A stretch of 64,000 bases of DNA, from assembly GCF_011064845.1 (NCBI RefSeq), contig NZ_CP049015.1, positions 682,001 to 746,000 on the forward strand. Reading direction: 5' to 3'. Shown here in pieces: positions 38,886-48,817 of the stretch. The translations under genes and the position numbers were made by a program. The notes under the pieces were generated by a model, which ran no database searches, was not told where the DNA came from, and saw only the letters and a program-made list of their open reading frames with translations. The stretch comes from Citrobacter freundii ATCC 8090 = MTCC 1658 = NBRC 12681 (GTDB taxonomy: Bacteria > Pseudomonadota > Gammaproteobacteria > Enterobacterales > Enterobacteriaceae). Each line of letters begins with the position of its first letter. Position 1 is the stretch's first letter.

Positions 38886-39659
38886 TTATTGCTCGTGGCG
38901 TTTAAACACCAGTTCGCCGTTTCCTGACGCTTCTTCATCAAAGAAATAGCCTTCGCTGTTAAATGCGGTCAGCTGTTCCGGCTGCGTTAAGCGGTTCTCA
39001 ATGATGTAGCGGCTCATCAGGCCGCGCGCTTTCTTGGCATAAAAGCTGATGACTTTGAACTTGCCGTTTTTCTCGTCTAGGAAGACTGGTTTAATCAGCT
39101 CGGCATTGAGCTTTTTCGGCTTCACGGATTTAAAATACTCATCCGAAGCGAGGTTAATCACCACGCTGTCGCCTTGTGCTTCAAGTGCTTCATTAAGTTT
39201 ATCGGTGATGATATCTCCCCAGAACTGGTAGAGATCTTTACCCTTCGCATTGGCCAAACGAATGCCCATCTCCAGACGATAAGGCTGCATCAAATCCAGC
39301 GGACGTAGAACACCGTACAGTCCGGACAACATCCGTAAATGCTGCTGAGCGAAGTCGAAATCCGCCTCGCTGAAGGTTTCAGCCTGCAGCCCGGTATACA
39401 CGTCGCCCTTAAATGCCAGAATGGCCTGGCGCGCATTGTCCGGCGTGAAGTCAGGCTGCCAGTCATGGAAACGCGTGGCATTCAAATCCGCCAGTTTGTC
39501 GCTAATTCCCATCAGCTTGCCAATCTGCGGCGCAGAGAGCTGGCGCGCCACATGGATAAGCTGCTGAGAGTGATCCAGCAGTTCGGGTAGCGTATGGCGT
39601 GTTGTTGCCAGCGGACTTTGGTAGTCGAGCGTTTTTGCAGGTGAAATCAGAATCAGCAT
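38886..39659 (-). CDS. yaaA: Peroxide-stress protein YaaA
   Basis: 257 residues (DUF328/UPF0246). E. coli YaaA lowers intracellular free iron during H2O2 stress and is OxyR-controlled; it has a DNA-binding fold. N terminus [13 protein letters not shown] is the family signature. No obvious OxyR site was resolved upstream. Monocistronic, 77 bp downstream of the yaaJ stop on the same strand. Confidence 0.96.
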   Translation of the reverse strand: MLILISPAKTLDYQSPLATTRHTLPELLDHSQQLIHVARQLSAPQIGKLMGISDKLADLNATRFHDWQPDFTPDNARQAILAFKGDVYTGLQAETFSEADFDFAQQHLRMLSGLYGVLRPLDLMQPYRLEMGIRLANAKGKDLYQFWGDIITDKLNEALEAQGDSVVINLASDEYFKSVKPKKLNAELIKPVFLDEKNGKFKVISFYAKKARGLMSRYIIENRLTQPEQLTAFNSEGYFFDEEASGNGELVFKRHEQ

Positions 39660-39736
39660 ATCCAGTCCTTGCAGGAAATTTACTGCGACTTTAGCAAAAA
39701 AAACGACAGATTTGATCGATGGTTGTGATTGCCGCG

Positions 39737-41167
39737 CTATCCGCGCGGCGTTTCATCCCAGCTTTCGGGGGCAAGCTGTTGTCTGATATCAGGATAACGG
39801 TGCGGATCGAATTCCGGGCGCACCCCGAGTTTACGCTGGCGCAGATAATCGCTGGCGATGGTATGGACAACCGGAGAAAGCAGCAAAATCGCCGTCAGGT
39901 TAGTGATGGCCATACAAGCCATAATGATATCGGCCAACTGCCAGACCAGCGGGAAGCTGACAAACGTTCCGCCGATAATGGTGCTAATGGTAGCGATTCG
40001 CAATAGCCAGATGACGCGCATATTGTCCAGTTTCAGAAAGACGAGATTGTTCTCCGCATAGATGTAGTTGGCGACGATCGAGCTAAAGGCAAACAGAATC
40101 ACAATAAAAGCCACGAATCCGGCTCCCCATTCTCCCGTCAGCGTTACCATTGCTTTCTGAAGTAACTGGATGCCTTCCATTTGCACATAGCTGGTGCCAT
40201 TGCCTGCCAACAGAATAATCATCGCGCTAGCCGTACAGACCACGAGAGTGTCGCCTAATACCCCAATCATTTGCACAATGCCTTGTGCCGCAGGATGCGG
40301 TGGCCAGGAGGCGGCCGATGCGGCTGCATTCGGCGTAGATCCCATTCCGGCTTCGTTAGAAAACATGCCGCGCTGAAAACCGTTGGCAATAGCCTGGCTT
40401 AGCGTATATCCGGCCGCACCCGCTGCTGCTTCCTGCCAGCCAAAGGCGCTTTTTATAATGGTGACGATAATGTCGGGAAGCTGCCCGATATGCCACAGAC
40501 AGATGATGATGCTACATCCAACCCACAGCAGTGCCATCATCGGAACGAACCATTGCATCAGGCGTGCGACGCCTTTAATACCGCCGACGATGACCAGTAA
40601 TGACACTATTGCCAGTGCGATACCGGAGAAGAGGGGAGGGATGTCAAAAGCAAAGGTCAACGCACGAGAGACCGAGTTCGCCTGAACGCTGTTAAAAATC
40701 AGTCCATAGGCAATCAGTAAAAAGATGGCAAAAAGGACGCCCATCCAGCGCATGCCCAGACCACGTGCCATATACCACGCAGGACCACCGCGGAACTGTC
40801 CTTTGCTATCGCGTTCTTTATACAGTTGGGCAAGTGAGCACTCGGCGAATGACGTTGCCATACCAATGACCGCTGAGACCCACATCCAGAAAATGGCTCC
40901 AGGACCGCCAGCGGCGATCGCCAACGCTACGCCGGCCAGGTTCCCGCTACCGATACGCGCGGCAAGGCTGGTGCACAGAGCCTGAAAGGAAGTTAAACCG
41001 CCCGGCTGCGGGCTAATGCTGTTTTTAAGACTTGTGCCAAACTGGCGAATGTAGCGGAACTGCACGAACCCTGTACGCCAGGTGAACCAACATCCTGCGC
41101 CAAGCAGGAGGTAGATCATCACCGATCCCCAGAGTATTTCATTAATAAATGAGAAAAAATCAGGCAT
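39737..41167 (-). CDS. yaaJ: AGCS-family sodium:alanine/glycine symporter YaaJ
   Basis: 476 residues from the ATG at 41167, the E. coli length; the frame stays open to 41296 without support. About ten membrane helices; AGCS motifs [23 protein letters not shown] and [13 protein letters not shown]. Imports a small amino acid with Na+. Cytoplasmic tail ends in a charged segment. Divergent from talB with 274 bp between starts. Confidence 0.94.
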   Translation of the reverse strand: MPDFFSFINEILWGSVMIYLLLGAGCWFTWRTGFVQFRYIRQFGTSLKNSISPQPGGLTSFQALCTSLAARIGSGNLAGVALAIAAGGPGAIFWMWVSAVIGMATSFAECSLAQLYKERDSKGQFRGGPAWYMARGLGMRWMGVLFAIFLLIAYGLIFNSVQANSVSRALTFAFDIPPLFSGIALAIVSLLVIVGGIKGVARLMQWFVPMMALLWVGCSIIICLWHIGQLPDIIVTIIKSAFGWQEAAAGAAGYTLSQAIANGFQRGMFSNEAGMGSTPNAAASAASWPPHPAAQGIVQMIGVLGDTLVVCTASAMIILLAGNGTSYVQMEGIQLLQKAMVTLTGEWGAGFVAFIVILFAFSSIVANYIYAENNLVFLKLDNMRVIWLLRIATISTIIGGTFVSFPLVWQLADIIMACMAITNLTAILLLSPVVHTIASDYLRQRKLGVRPEFDPHRYPDIRQQLAPESWDETPRG

Positions 41168-41441
41168 TAACATCCCTCTTGTTGATGCCGGTAAGCGCGA
41201 AGATTTCCGTGTAAGCGCTACCAATAATCGACCAGTATATACCTTGTCATGAGAGTGATTGCGGGAGTTTATCATAACAATCGTTATATCCCGCAATTGC
41301 GCATCACAGGCTTTGAGATGCGTAATCAGGGCTGAGCAGCGGGTCGGACAATCCAGGCGGTTGCGCTGAGAGTGCGTCGTGCTATCATCAGGGAAGATCG
41401 GTTACATCCCCCTAACAAGCTGTTTAAAGAGAATCGCTATC

Positions 41442-42395
41442 ATGACGGACAAATTGACCTCCCTTCGTCAGTTCACCACAGTAGTGGCCGACACCGGAGA
41501 CATCGCGGCAATGAAGCTGTATCAGCCTCAGGATGCCACAACTAACCCTTCTCTCATTCTTAACGCAGCGCAGATCCCAGAATACCGCAAGCTGATTGAT
41601 GACGCTGTAGCCTGGGCTAAGCAGCAGAGCAACGACCGCGCACAGCAGATCGTCGACGCGACCGACAAACTGGCAGTAAATATCGGTCTGGAGATCCTGA
41701 AACTGGTCCCGGGTCGTATTTCTACTGAAGTTGACGCTCGTCTGTCTTACGACACCGACGCGTCCATCGCGAAAGCAAAACGTCTGATCAAGATGTACAA
41801 CGACGCTGGCATCAGCAACGATCGCATTCTGATTAAACTGGCTTCAACCTGGCAGGGCATCCGTGCCGCTGAGCAGCTGGAAAAAGAAGGCATCAACTGT
41901 AACCTGACTCTGCTGTTCTCCTTCGCGCAGGCACGTGCATGTGCAGAAGCTGGCGTATACCTGATTTCTCCGTTCGTTGGTCGTATTCTTGACTGGTACA
42001 AAGCCAACACCGACAAGAAAGAGTATGCACCGGCAGAAGATCCGGGTGTGGTTTCCGTAACGGAAATCTACGAGTACTACAAACAGCACGGTTACGAAAC
42101 CGTGGTGATGGGTGCGAGCTTCCGTAACATCGGCGAAATCATTGAGCTGGCAGGCTGCGATCGTCTGACGATTGCTCCGGCACTGCTGAAAGAGCTGGCG
42201 GAAAGCGAAGGCGCTATCGAACGTAAACTGTCCTTCTCCGGCGAAGTGAAAGCGCGTCCTGCACGCATCACCGAAGCTGAGTTCCTGTGGCAGCACAACC
42301 AGGATCCGATGGCTGTAGATAAACTGGCGGACGGTATCCGTAAGTTTGCTGTAGACCAGGGTAAACTGGAAAAAATGATCGGCGATCTGCTGTAA
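41442..42395 (+). CDS. talB: Transaldolase B
   Basis: 317 residues from the ATG at 41442; the frame is open to 41379 but the shorter form matches E. coli. Pentose-phosphate enzyme moving dihydroxyacetone units between sedoheptulose 7-phosphate and glyceraldehyde 3-phosphate. TIM barrel with Schiff-base Lys132 in ILIKLASTW and Asp17 in VVADTGD. Strong codon bias, as expected for a highly expressed gene. Confidence 0.98.
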   Translation: MTDKLTSLRQFTTVVADTGDIAAMKLYQPQDATTNPSLILNAAQIPEYRKLIDDAVAWAKQQSNDRAQQIVDATDKLAVNIGLEILKLVPGRISTEVDARLSYDTDASIAKAKRLIKMYNDAGISNDRILIKLASTWQGIRAAEQLEKEGINCNLTLLFSFAQARACAEAGVYLISPFVGRILDWYKANTDKKEYAPAEDPGVVSVTEIYEYYKQHGYETVVMGASFRNIGEIIELAGCDRLTIAPALLKELAESEGAIERKLSFSGEVKARPARITEAEFLWQHNQDPMAVDKLADGIRKFAVDQGKLEKMIGDLL

Positions 42396-42403
42396 TCATT
42401 AAC

Positions 42404-42430
42404 GCGTGGCCCTGATATGGGTCACGCTAC
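42404..42430 (+). terminator. talB terminator
   Basis: GCGTGGCCC / GGGTCACGC (one G-T mismatch pair) with a six-base loop, then ACCTCTT. Modest terminator. Confidence 0.65.
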
Positions 42431-42505
42431 CTCTTCTGAAACCTGTCTGTCCTTCCTTTCGCAGTGTATCATTCTGTTTAACGAGACTGTTTAAACGGAA
42501 TAATC

Positions 42506-43093
42506 ATGAATACTTTACGCATTGGCCTGGTTTCCATTTCTGACCGTGCTTCCAGCGGCGTTTACCAGGATAAAGGTATCCCGGCCCTTGAAGAGTGGCT
42601 GGCATCTGCCCTTACCACCCCTTTTGAGCTGCAAACGCGACTGATCCCGGATGAACAGGCGATCATCGAACAGACCTTATGCGAGCTGGTGGATGAAATG
42701 AGCTGTCATCTGGTGCTGACTACCGGCGGAACGGGTCCGGCACGTCGCGACGTGACCCCCGATGCTACGCTTGCCGTGGCTGACCGCCAGATGCCAGGCT
42801 TTGGCGAACAGATGCGCCAGATAAGTCTGCACTTTGTGCCAACGGCTATTCTCTCCCGCCAGGTCGGTGTGATTCGCAAACAGGCGTTGATCCTGAATCT
42901 GCCTGGGCAGCCGAAATCGATCAAAGAAACGCTGGAAGGCGTGAAAGATGCCGACGGTAAGGTTATCGTACCGGGTATTTTTGCAAGTGTACCGTATTGT
43001 ATACAGTTGCTGGATGGGCCGTATGTGGAAACCGCACCGGCTGTTGTAGCATCTTTTCGTCCTAAAAGCGCAATTCGCGATACAAACAGCTGA
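42506..43093 (+). CDS. mog: Molybdopterin adenylyltransferase Mog
   Basis: 195 residues. It adenylates molybdopterin before MoeA inserts molybdate. MoaB/Mog fold with LTTGGTGPARRDVTPDAT, the GTGP nucleotide loop. Precedes the accessory transporter at 43218; a large nested inverted repeat lies in the 124-bp gap. Confidence 0.97.
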   Translation: MNTLRIGLVSISDRASSGVYQDKGIPALEEWLASALTTPFELQTRLIPDEQAIIEQTLCELVDEMSCHLVLTTGGTGPARRDVTPDATLAVADRQMPGFGEQMRQISLHFVPTAILSRQVGVIRKQALILNLPGQPKSIKETLEGVKDADGKVIVPGIFASVPYCIQLLDGPYVETAPAVVASFRPKSAIRDTNS

Positions 43094-43125
43094 AAGTAGC
43101 CCGATCGTGACATAAGTGCCAATCA

Positions 43126-43203
43126 CAGTGGAGTATTGAATTGTTTACGATATAGTAATTTTTGCTTTACATATATCGACAGACAGATTCAATAACTCCA
43201 CTG
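43126..43203. repeat. 78-bp nested inverted repeat upstream of the MHS transporter
   Basis: Outer arms CAGTGGAGT-ATTGAAT (43126-43141) and ATTCAAT-A-ACTCCACTG (43187-43203) match over 16 bases with one inserted base. Inside, CGATATA (43148-43154) and TATATCG (43172-43178) form a second pair. A TATAGT -10-like hexamer (43151) lies within, with a poor -35. The right arm ends 14 bp before the next ATG. It may be a paired operator, an mRNA hairpin that limits translation, or a small palindromic element. Confidence 0.75.
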
Positions 43204-43217
43204 ACTGATGGTTTGCT

Positions 43218-44525
43218 ATGTCACAACACACTCGACCGCTGAATCGCCAGGATTATAAAACTCTTACGCTTGCTGCCCTCGGCGGCGCGCTTGAGTTTTA
43301 TGATTTCATTATCTTCGTCTTCTTTGCCGCTGTTGTTGGTGAACTCTTCTTTCCGGCAGACATTCCTGAGTGGCTACGTCAGGTGCAAACCTTCGGCATT
43401 TTTGCCGCCGGATATCTGGCGCGTCCGCTGGGTGGCATCATCATGGCGCACTTTGGCGATCTGGTCGGGCGTAAGAAAATGTTCACCCTGAGCATTTTGC
43501 TGATGGCGATACCGACGCTGGCGATTGGTCTTTTGCCTACCTACGCTTCAATGGGGATCCTCGCACCGCTGCTGTTACTGCTGATGCGCATTTTGCAAGG
43601 CGCTGCCATCGGCGGAGAAGTGCCGGGCGCGTGGGTGTTCGTGGCGGAGCACGTACCGGAGCGCCGCATCGGCATTGCCTGTGGCACGCTGACCGCCGGG
43701 CTGACGGTGGGGATTCTGTTGGGGTCGGTGGTTGCGACGCTAGTGAATACCAACCTGACGCAACAGGCGGTGCATGACTACGGCTGGCGTATCCCGTTCC
43801 TGCTGGGGGGCGTTTTTGGGCTGGTGGCGATGTACCTGCGCCGCTGGTTGCAGGAAACGCCAATCTTCCTCGAAATGCAGCAGCGTAAAGCACTTGCGCA
43901 AGAGCTACCGGTGAAGTCGGTGGTGAGTAAGCATAAAAAAGCGGTGGTTATTTCAATGCTGCTGACCTGGTTGTTATCGGCCGGGATTGTGGTGGTGATC
44001 CTGATGTCACCAGTCTGGTTGCAGAAGCAGTATGGCTTTGCACCCGCGCTAACGTTACAGGCCAACAGTGTCGCTACCATTATGCTGTGCGTCGGCTGTC
44101 TGCTGGCCGGATTTATTGTCGACCGGGTCGGCGCCAGCAAAACCTTTATTGTCGGCAGCCTGCTGCTGGCCTGTTCGAGCTGGTTTTTCTATCACCTGAC
44201 CGGCAGCCATCCTCAGCACTTGTTCCTGTTATACGGGCTGGTGGGATTATGCGTTGGCGTAGTCGGCGCAGTGCCTTATGTCATGGTGCGGGCGTTTCCG
44301 GCGGAAGTCCGTTTTACCGGTATTTCCTTTTCCTATAACGTCTCATATGCCATTTTTGGTGGTCTGACGCCAATCGCCGTGACGATGTTAATGAGCGTGT
44401 CGCCAATGGCTCCGGCCTGGTATGTGCTGGCGTTATCGCTGGTGGGGTTAGGTCTGGGAATTTGGCTGCGACAGGATATTTATCATCGCGATACGAGCGT
44501 ACAGGGAGAGTTACAGCGTTTGTAA
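43218..44525 (+). CDS. MHS-type MFS transporter
   Basis: 435 residues, twelve predicted membrane helices. Metabolite:H+ symporter branch (ProP/KgtP-like): GGALEFYDFIIFVFFAAVVGELFFP in helix 1, loop 2-3 motif GDLVGRKKMF, and RILQGAAIGGEVPGAWVFVAEH in helix 4. Substrate unknown; MHS members carry organic acids, betaines or sugar acids. Not in K-12 at this place, but I recall a similar gene between mog and satP in Salmonella. Next to acetate/succinate permease satP (convergent). No clear Shine-Dalgarno. Confidence 0.88.
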   Translation: MSQHTRPLNRQDYKTLTLAALGGALEFYDFIIFVFFAAVVGELFFPADIPEWLRQVQTFGIFAAGYLARPLGGIIMAHFGDLVGRKKMFTLSILLMAIPTLAIGLLPTYASMGILAPLLLLLMRILQGAAIGGEVPGAWVFVAEHVPERRIGIACGTLTAGLTVGILLGSVVATLVNTNLTQQAVHDYGWRIPFLLGGVFGLVAMYLRRWLQETPIFLEMQQRKALAQELPVKSVVSKHKKAVVISMLLTWLLSAGIVVVILMSPVWLQKQYGFAPALTLQANSVATIMLCVGCLLAGFIVDRVGASKTFIVGSLLLACSSWFFYHLTGSHPQHLFLLYGLVGLCVGVVGAVPYVMVRAFPAEVRFTGISFSYNVSYAIFGGLTPIAVTMLMSVSPMAPAWYVLALSLVGLGLGIWLRQDIYHRDTSVQGELQRL

Positions 44526-44527
44526 GG

Positions 44528-44552
44528 AATACCCCCCCGTCAGGGGGGATAT
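44528..44552. terminator. Hairpin between the MHS gene and satP
   Basis: CCCCCC-GTCA-GGGGGG stem with flanking ATA/TAT between convergent genes. Strong stem but no long T run. Confidence 0.7.
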
Positions 44553-44559
44553 TGTCAGA

Positions 44560-45126
44560 TTAGTGCGCTTCACCAATCGGCAGGATGGTACGGCCAAACT
44601 GTTCGTTCAGCACTTCACCCATCGCCAGGTAAATAGCGCTTGCGCCACACACTAAGCCAACCCAACCCGCTACGTGAATGATTGCTTCGTTACCTGCAAT
44701 GTTGCCAACGGCCAGCAGGGCGAACAGCACTGTCAGGCTCAGGAACACGAACTGCAGCATGCGCGCGGCTTTCAGCGTACCGAAGAACATGAACAGAGTG
44801 AACACGCCCCACAGACCCAGGTAAGCGCCCAGGAACTGACCATTGGTTGCATCCGCGAGGCCCATTTTCGGCATCAGCAGAATCGCAACCAGCGTCAGCC
44901 AGAACGAACCGTAGGAGGTAAAGGCGGTTAAACCGAAGGTGTTGCCTTTTTTATATTCCAGAAGACCGGCAAAAATTTGCGCGATACCGCCGTAGAAAAT
45001 GCCCATCGCCAGAATAATAACGTCTAAAGCGAAGAAACCCGCGTTATGCAGGTTAAGCAGAATGGTGGTCATGCCAAAGCCCATCAGGCCCAGCGGTGCC
45101 GGATTAGCCAACTTAGTGTTGCCCAT
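44560..45126 (-). CDS. satP: Acetate/succinate:proton symporter SatP
   Basis: 188 residues, six membrane helices. AceTr (Gpr1/Fun34/YaaH) family with N-terminal signature [14 protein letters not shown]. Carries acetate and succinate with protons in E. coli. Convergent with the MHS transporter, so two carboxylate-type carriers may sit side by side. Confidence 0.96.
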   Translation of the reverse strand: MGNTKLANPAPLGLMGFGMTTILLNLHNAGFFALDVIILAMGIFYGGIAQIFAGLLEYKKGNTFGLTAFTSYGSFWLTLVAILLMPKMGLADATNGQFLGAYLGLWGVFTLFMFFGTLKAARMLQFVFLSLTVLFALLAVGNIAGNEAIIHVAGWVGLVCGASAIYLAMGEVLNEQFGRTILPIGEAH

Positions 45127-45274
45127 AATTCCTCAAAATCATCATTGATTGAATGGTGAAATAGTTTCCCCAAATAACGATCACTGTCTTCGGGGCGCGG
45201 CATAATAATCAGGGGAGAGGGCACTGTCTATGATCTAACGAAGGGAAAACGAATTATTTTCCCTGTGATGGGCA

Positions 45275-45988
45275 TCACGCTTGTGCGTGGTTGAACATTC
45301 TGCGCAGGCAGGCAATGTGGAGTACAGCCGGGATCGTCACCCGATAAGCGCTGCCGCTCACCGCTTTAACCCCGTTTAAAGCCGCACCTACCGGGCCGCC
45401 AAGTCCGGCTCCGCGCAGTAATCCGTGCCCGATTACGCTGACGGCGGCGTGGGTTCGCAGAATTTTGGTTAACTGGCCGGAGAGCAGGTGAGAGACGCCT
45501 TTTGCCAGGTGACGATCCTTCAATAATAACGGTAGCAGTTCTTCCAGTTCAGAAACTTTTGCATCGACAGCCTGCAGAAATTCCTGCTTTTGTCCGGCAT
45601 CCATTTTTTGCCAGGCATTGCGTAAAAAGTGCTCCAGCAGAGACTGTTCAATTTCGAACGTGGACATCTCTTTATCAGCTTTAATCTTCAGACGCTTCGA
45701 AACGTCCAGCAAAATCGCCCGATACAGTTTTCCATGTCCACGGAGTTTATTGGCAATGCTGTCGCCCCCATAATGCTGCAGTTCGCCAGCAATCAGTTGC
45801 CAGTTGCGGCGGTGCTGTTCCGGATGTCCTTCCATCGATTTAAATAAATCGTTGTGGTTGAGAACGCTCGACAGACGGGCTTTCCCCTTTTCATTATGTG
45901 TAAGCAGGCGGGTAATATTGGCGAGCTGCTCCTCACTGCAATGCTGAAGAAAATCGAGATCGTCGTCATTCAAATAGGTGACATTCAT
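45275..45988 (-). CDS. yaaW: UPF0174 family protein YaaW
   Basis: 237 residues. N-terminal acidic segment (NDDDLDFLQHC), helical middle, and a C-terminal Gly/Ala-rich hydrophobic stretch (GHGLLRGAGLGGPVGAALNG) that may touch membrane. Function unknown. yaaI lies 33 bp upstream on the same strand. The reverse strand equivalent of E. coli htgA is not credited. Confidence 0.9.
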   Translation of the reverse strand: MNVTYLNDDDLDFLQHCSEEQLANITRLLTHNEKGKARLSSVLNHNDLFKSMEGHPEQHRRNWQLIAGELQHYGGDSIANKLRGHGKLYRAILLDVSKRLKIKADKEMSTFEIEQSLLEHFLRNAWQKMDAGQKQEFLQAVDAKVSELEELLPLLLKDRHLAKGVSHLLSGQLTKILRTHAAVSVIGHGLLRGAGLGGPVGAALNGVKAVSGSAYRVTIPAVLHIACLRRMFNHAQA

Positions 45989-46021
45989 GTTTCTATGGCT
46001 TTTGAATAAAAGTATGGGGAA

Positions 46022-46426
46022 TTAGTCGTCGCCGATGATTTTCAGCGTCGCCATATCAGAAGAGTTCACCGTATGGCCGGAGAAGGTAATTTTTTTCACG
46101 CAGCGCTTATTGTCGTTGTCGCTATTGATGTTGATCCAATTGGTCGTTTGCCCTTCTTTGATGGAGGAAGGTACGTTCAGACTCTGGCTGGACATGCGGG
46201 CAGCTTTGAAATAAACCGATGCACCACTGAGCTGTAAATCACCATGATCGGCCGTAAGTTGAATGCGTTTCACCACGCGGCAAACGGGAAGTTTCAGCGT
46301 CAGATCGTTGGTTTCATTACGAGGCATGGCGATCACGCCGAGGACTTTATGATCGTTAGCGTGTGCGGCGCTGCTTAGCAGCAGGCCCATAAGCAGGCTG
46401 GCGGAAAGGGTTAATACGGATTTCAT
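46022..46426 (-). CDS. yaaI: Secreted DUF2541 protein YaaI
   Basis: 134 residues. Signal peptide (about 1-23, ending AHA), then a small beta-rich domain with two cysteines ([14 protein letters not shown]) that could pair. Periplasmic, function unknown. Likely co-transcribed with yaaW. Confidence 0.92.
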   Translation of the reverse strand: MKSVLTLSASLLMGLLLSSAAHANDHKVLGVIAMPRNETNDLTLKLPVCRVVKRIQLTADHGDLQLSGASVYFKAARMSSQSLNVPSSIKEGQTTNWININSDNDNKRCVKKITFSGHTVNSSDMATLKIIGDD

Positions 46427-46650
46427 GGAATTTCTCTTTGACGGCTGTAAAAGTGTGTCGTTTCAGACCATCTTACCGCTGTCAGAATCATGATTCATGC
46501 TTGTAATCTTTTCTTTTTATTACAATTTTTATGTGAATGGCTGTGCTGATTTTATCTGTTTTATGAATTAATTTTTATTTGAGACTATTCATTTTTTAAT
46601 CTTTTAACCTTTTTTCTGCGATTTTATTGCCACAAGGCTAAAAAAAATTT
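46427..46650. other. Intergenic region between yaaI and the dnaK promoters
   Basis: AT-rich DNA (notably 46495-46620, with long T runs) that must hold the yaaI promoter on the minus strand. No gene, tRNA or strong hairpin seen. Confidence 0.5.
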
Positions 46651-46660
46651 TCATGCCCCC

Positions 46661-46689
46661 CTTGATGACGTGGGTTACGACCCCATCTT
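46661..46689 (+). promoter_or_regulatory. Sigma-32 promoter dnaK P1
   Basis: -35 CTTGAT, 14-base spacer, -10 CCCCATCTT. Almost the same as the E. coli dnaK P1 heat-shock promoter. Confidence 0.92.
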
Positions 46690-46735
46690 GTAAGCAACCG
46701 CAGTGGTGAGTCTGAAAAAAAACGATTCAGGGTAG

Positions 46736-46762
46736 TTGAAACCGCACGTTTCGCCCTTATTA
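46736..46762 (+). promoter_or_regulatory. Sigma-32 promoter dnaK P2
   Basis: -35 TTGAAA, 12-base spacer, -10 CCCTTATTA, corresponding to E. coli dnaK P2 about 50 bp before the start. Confidence 0.85.
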
Positions 46763-46809
46763 CAGATTCACAACCACATGATGACCGAATTTTTAGTGGA
46801 GACGTTTAG

Positions 46810-48732
46810 ATGGGTAAAATTATTGGTATCGACCTGGGTACTACCAACTCTTGTGTAGCGATTATGGATGGCACTACTGCACGTGTGCTGGAGAACGCCG
46901 AGGGCGATCGCACCACGCCTTCTATCATTGCTTATACCCAGGATGGTGAAACTCTGGTTGGTCAGCCGGCTAAACGTCAGGCAGTGACAAACCCGCAAAA
47001 CACCCTGTTTGCGATTAAACGCCTGATTGGCCGCCGCTTCCAGGACGAAGAAGTACAGCGTGATGAAGCCATCATGCCGTACAAAATCATCGGTGCTGAC
47101 AACGGTGATGCATGGATTGACGTAAAAGGTCAGAAACTGGCACCGCCGCAGATTTCTGCTGAAGTGCTGAAAAAAATGAAGAAAACGGCTGAAGATTACC
47201 TGGGTGAGCCGGTAACTGAAGCAGTTATCACCGTACCTGCATACTTTAACGATGCTCAGCGTCAGGCAACTAAAGACGCCGGTCGTATCGCAGGTCTGGA
47301 AGTAAAACGTATCATCAACGAACCAACCGCAGCTGCGCTGGCTTACGGTCTGGATAAAGAAGTCGGCAACCGTACTATCGCGGTATATGACCTCGGTGGT
47401 GGTACTTTCGATATCTCTATTATCGAAATCGACGAAGTTGACGGCGAAAAAACCTTCGAAGTTCTGGCAACCAACGGTGATACCCACCTGGGTGGTGAAG
47501 ACTTCGACAGCCGTATGATCAACTACCTGGTTGACGAGTTTAAGAAAGATCAGGGTATCGACCTGCGTAATGACCCGCTGGCGATGCAGCGTCTGAAAGA
47601 AGCCGCTGAGAAAGCGAAGATCGAGCTGTCTTCCGCTCAGCAGACCGACGTGAACCTGCCGTACATCACTGCAGACGCGACCGGTCCGAAACATATGAAC
47701 ATCAAAGTGACCCGTGCGAAACTGGAAAGCCTGGTTGAAGACCTGGTTAACCGTTCTATCGAGCCGCTGAAAGTTGCTCTGCAGGATGCTGGCCTGTCCG
47801 TATCTGATATCAACGACGTTATCCTCGTTGGTGGTCAGACGCGTATGCCGATGGTGCAGAAGAAAGTCGCTGAGTTCTTCGGTAAAGAACCGCGTAAAGA
47901 CGTTAACCCGGACGAAGCCGTAGCAATCGGTGCTGCTGTTCAGGGTGGTGTATTGACCGGTGATGTTAAAGACGTGCTGCTGCTGGACGTTACCCCGCTG
48001 TCTCTGGGTATCGAAACCATGGGTGGCGTAATGACTCCGCTGATCGCGAAAAACACCACTATCCCGACCAAGCACAGCCAGGTGTTCTCTACCGCTGAAG
48101 ACAACCAGTCTGCGGTAACCATCCATGTGCTGCAGGGTGAACGTAAACGTGCTGCTGATAACAAAGATCTGGGTCAGTTTAACCTGGATGGTATCAGCCC
48201 GGCTCCGCGCGGTATGCCGCAGATCGAAGTTACTTTTGACATCGATGCCGACGGTATCCTGCACGTTTCCGCGAAAGACAAAAACAGCGGTAAAGAGCAG
48301 AAGATCACCATCAAGGCTTCTTCTGGTCTGAACGAAGAAGAAATTCAGAAAATGGTTCGCGAAGCAGAAGCGAACGCAGAATCTGACCGTAAGTTTGAAG
48401 AGCTGGTTCAGACCCGTAACCAGGGTGACCATCTGCTGCACAGCACTCGCAAGCAGGTTGAAGAAGCAGGCGACAAACTGCCGGCTGACGACAAAACTGC
48501 CATCGAGTCTGCACTGACCGCGCTGGAAACTTCTCTGAAAGGTGAAGACAAAGCGGATATCGAAGCGAAAATGCAGGCGCTGGCACAGGTTTCCCAGAAA
48601 CTGATGGAAATCGCTCAGCAGCAGCACGCACAGCAACAGGCTGGTGCAGCAGGCGCTGATGCTTCTGCAAATAACGCGAAAGATGACGACGTTGTCGACG
48701 CCGAGTTTGAAGAAGTGAAAGACAAAAAATAA
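46810..48732 (+). CDS. dnaK: Hsp70 chaperone DnaK
   Basis: 640 residues (E. coli 638). N-terminal actin-like ATPase ([22 protein letters not shown]), interdomain linker [11 protein letters not shown], substrate-binding domain and helical lid, ending in the disordered EEVKDKK tail. ATP-driven folding with DnaJ and GrpE; also controls sigma-32 stability. The two extra residues lie in the Ala/Gln-rich tail. Very strong codon bias. Confidence 0.99.
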   Translation: MGKIIGIDLGTTNSCVAIMDGTTARVLENAEGDRTTPSIIAYTQDGETLVGQPAKRQAVTNPQNTLFAIKRLIGRRFQDEEVQRDEAIMPYKIIGADNGDAWIDVKGQKLAPPQISAEVLKKMKKTAEDYLGEPVTEAVITVPAYFNDAQRQATKDAGRIAGLEVKRIINEPTAAALAYGLDKEVGNRTIAVYDLGGGTFDISIIEIDEVDGEKTFEVLATNGDTHLGGEDFDSRMINYLVDEFKKDQGIDLRNDPLAMQRLKEAAEKAKIELSSAQQTDVNLPYITADATGPKHMNIKVTRAKLESLVEDLVNRSIEPLKVALQDAGLSVSDINDVILVGGQTRMPMVQKKVAEFFGKEPRKDVNPDEAVAIGAAVQGGVLTGDVKDVLLLDVTPLSLGIETMGGVMTPLIAKNTTIPTKHSQVFSTAEDNQSAVTIHVLQGERKRAADNKDLGQFNLDGISPAPRGMPQIEVTFDIDADGILHVSAKDKNSGKEQKITIKASSGLNEEEIQKMVREAEANAESDRKFEELVQTRNQGDHLLHSTRKQVEEAGDKLPADDKTAIESALTALETSLKGEDKADIEAKMQALAQVSQKLMEIAQQQHAQQQAGAAGADASANNAKDDDVVDAEFEEVKDKK

Positions 48733-48756
48733 TCGCCCTTTGAACGGGTAATTACT

Positions 48757-48791
48757 GGCACGGGCGAAGAGGTTTCCTCTCCGCCCGTGCA
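48757..48791 (+). ncRNA. Structured dnaK-dnaJ intercistronic element (tpke11-like)
   Basis: GCACGGGCG / CGCCCGTGC (48758-48766 and 48782-48790) closes a hairpin whose top contains AGAGG / CCTCT. It sits between dnaK and dnaJ, where E. coli has the candidate small RNA tpke11. It may be an mRNA processing or stability structure rather than a separate RNA; no T run follows. Confidence 0.5.
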
Positions 48792-48817
48792 CGCATGTTA
48801 GGGGCAGATAAAAAGAG

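Noticed and set aside
45275..45988. htgA-type ORF on the strand opposite yaaW
   Set aside because: Only short frames are open on the plus strand here, so the disputed E. coli htgA has no counterpart.
46768..48792. 674-residue open frame antisense to dnaK
   Set aside because: The strong codon bias of dnaK leaves the opposite strand free of stops. The predicted protein is rich in Phe, Val, Thr, Arg and Ser with no domain pattern, and the sense gene is certain.
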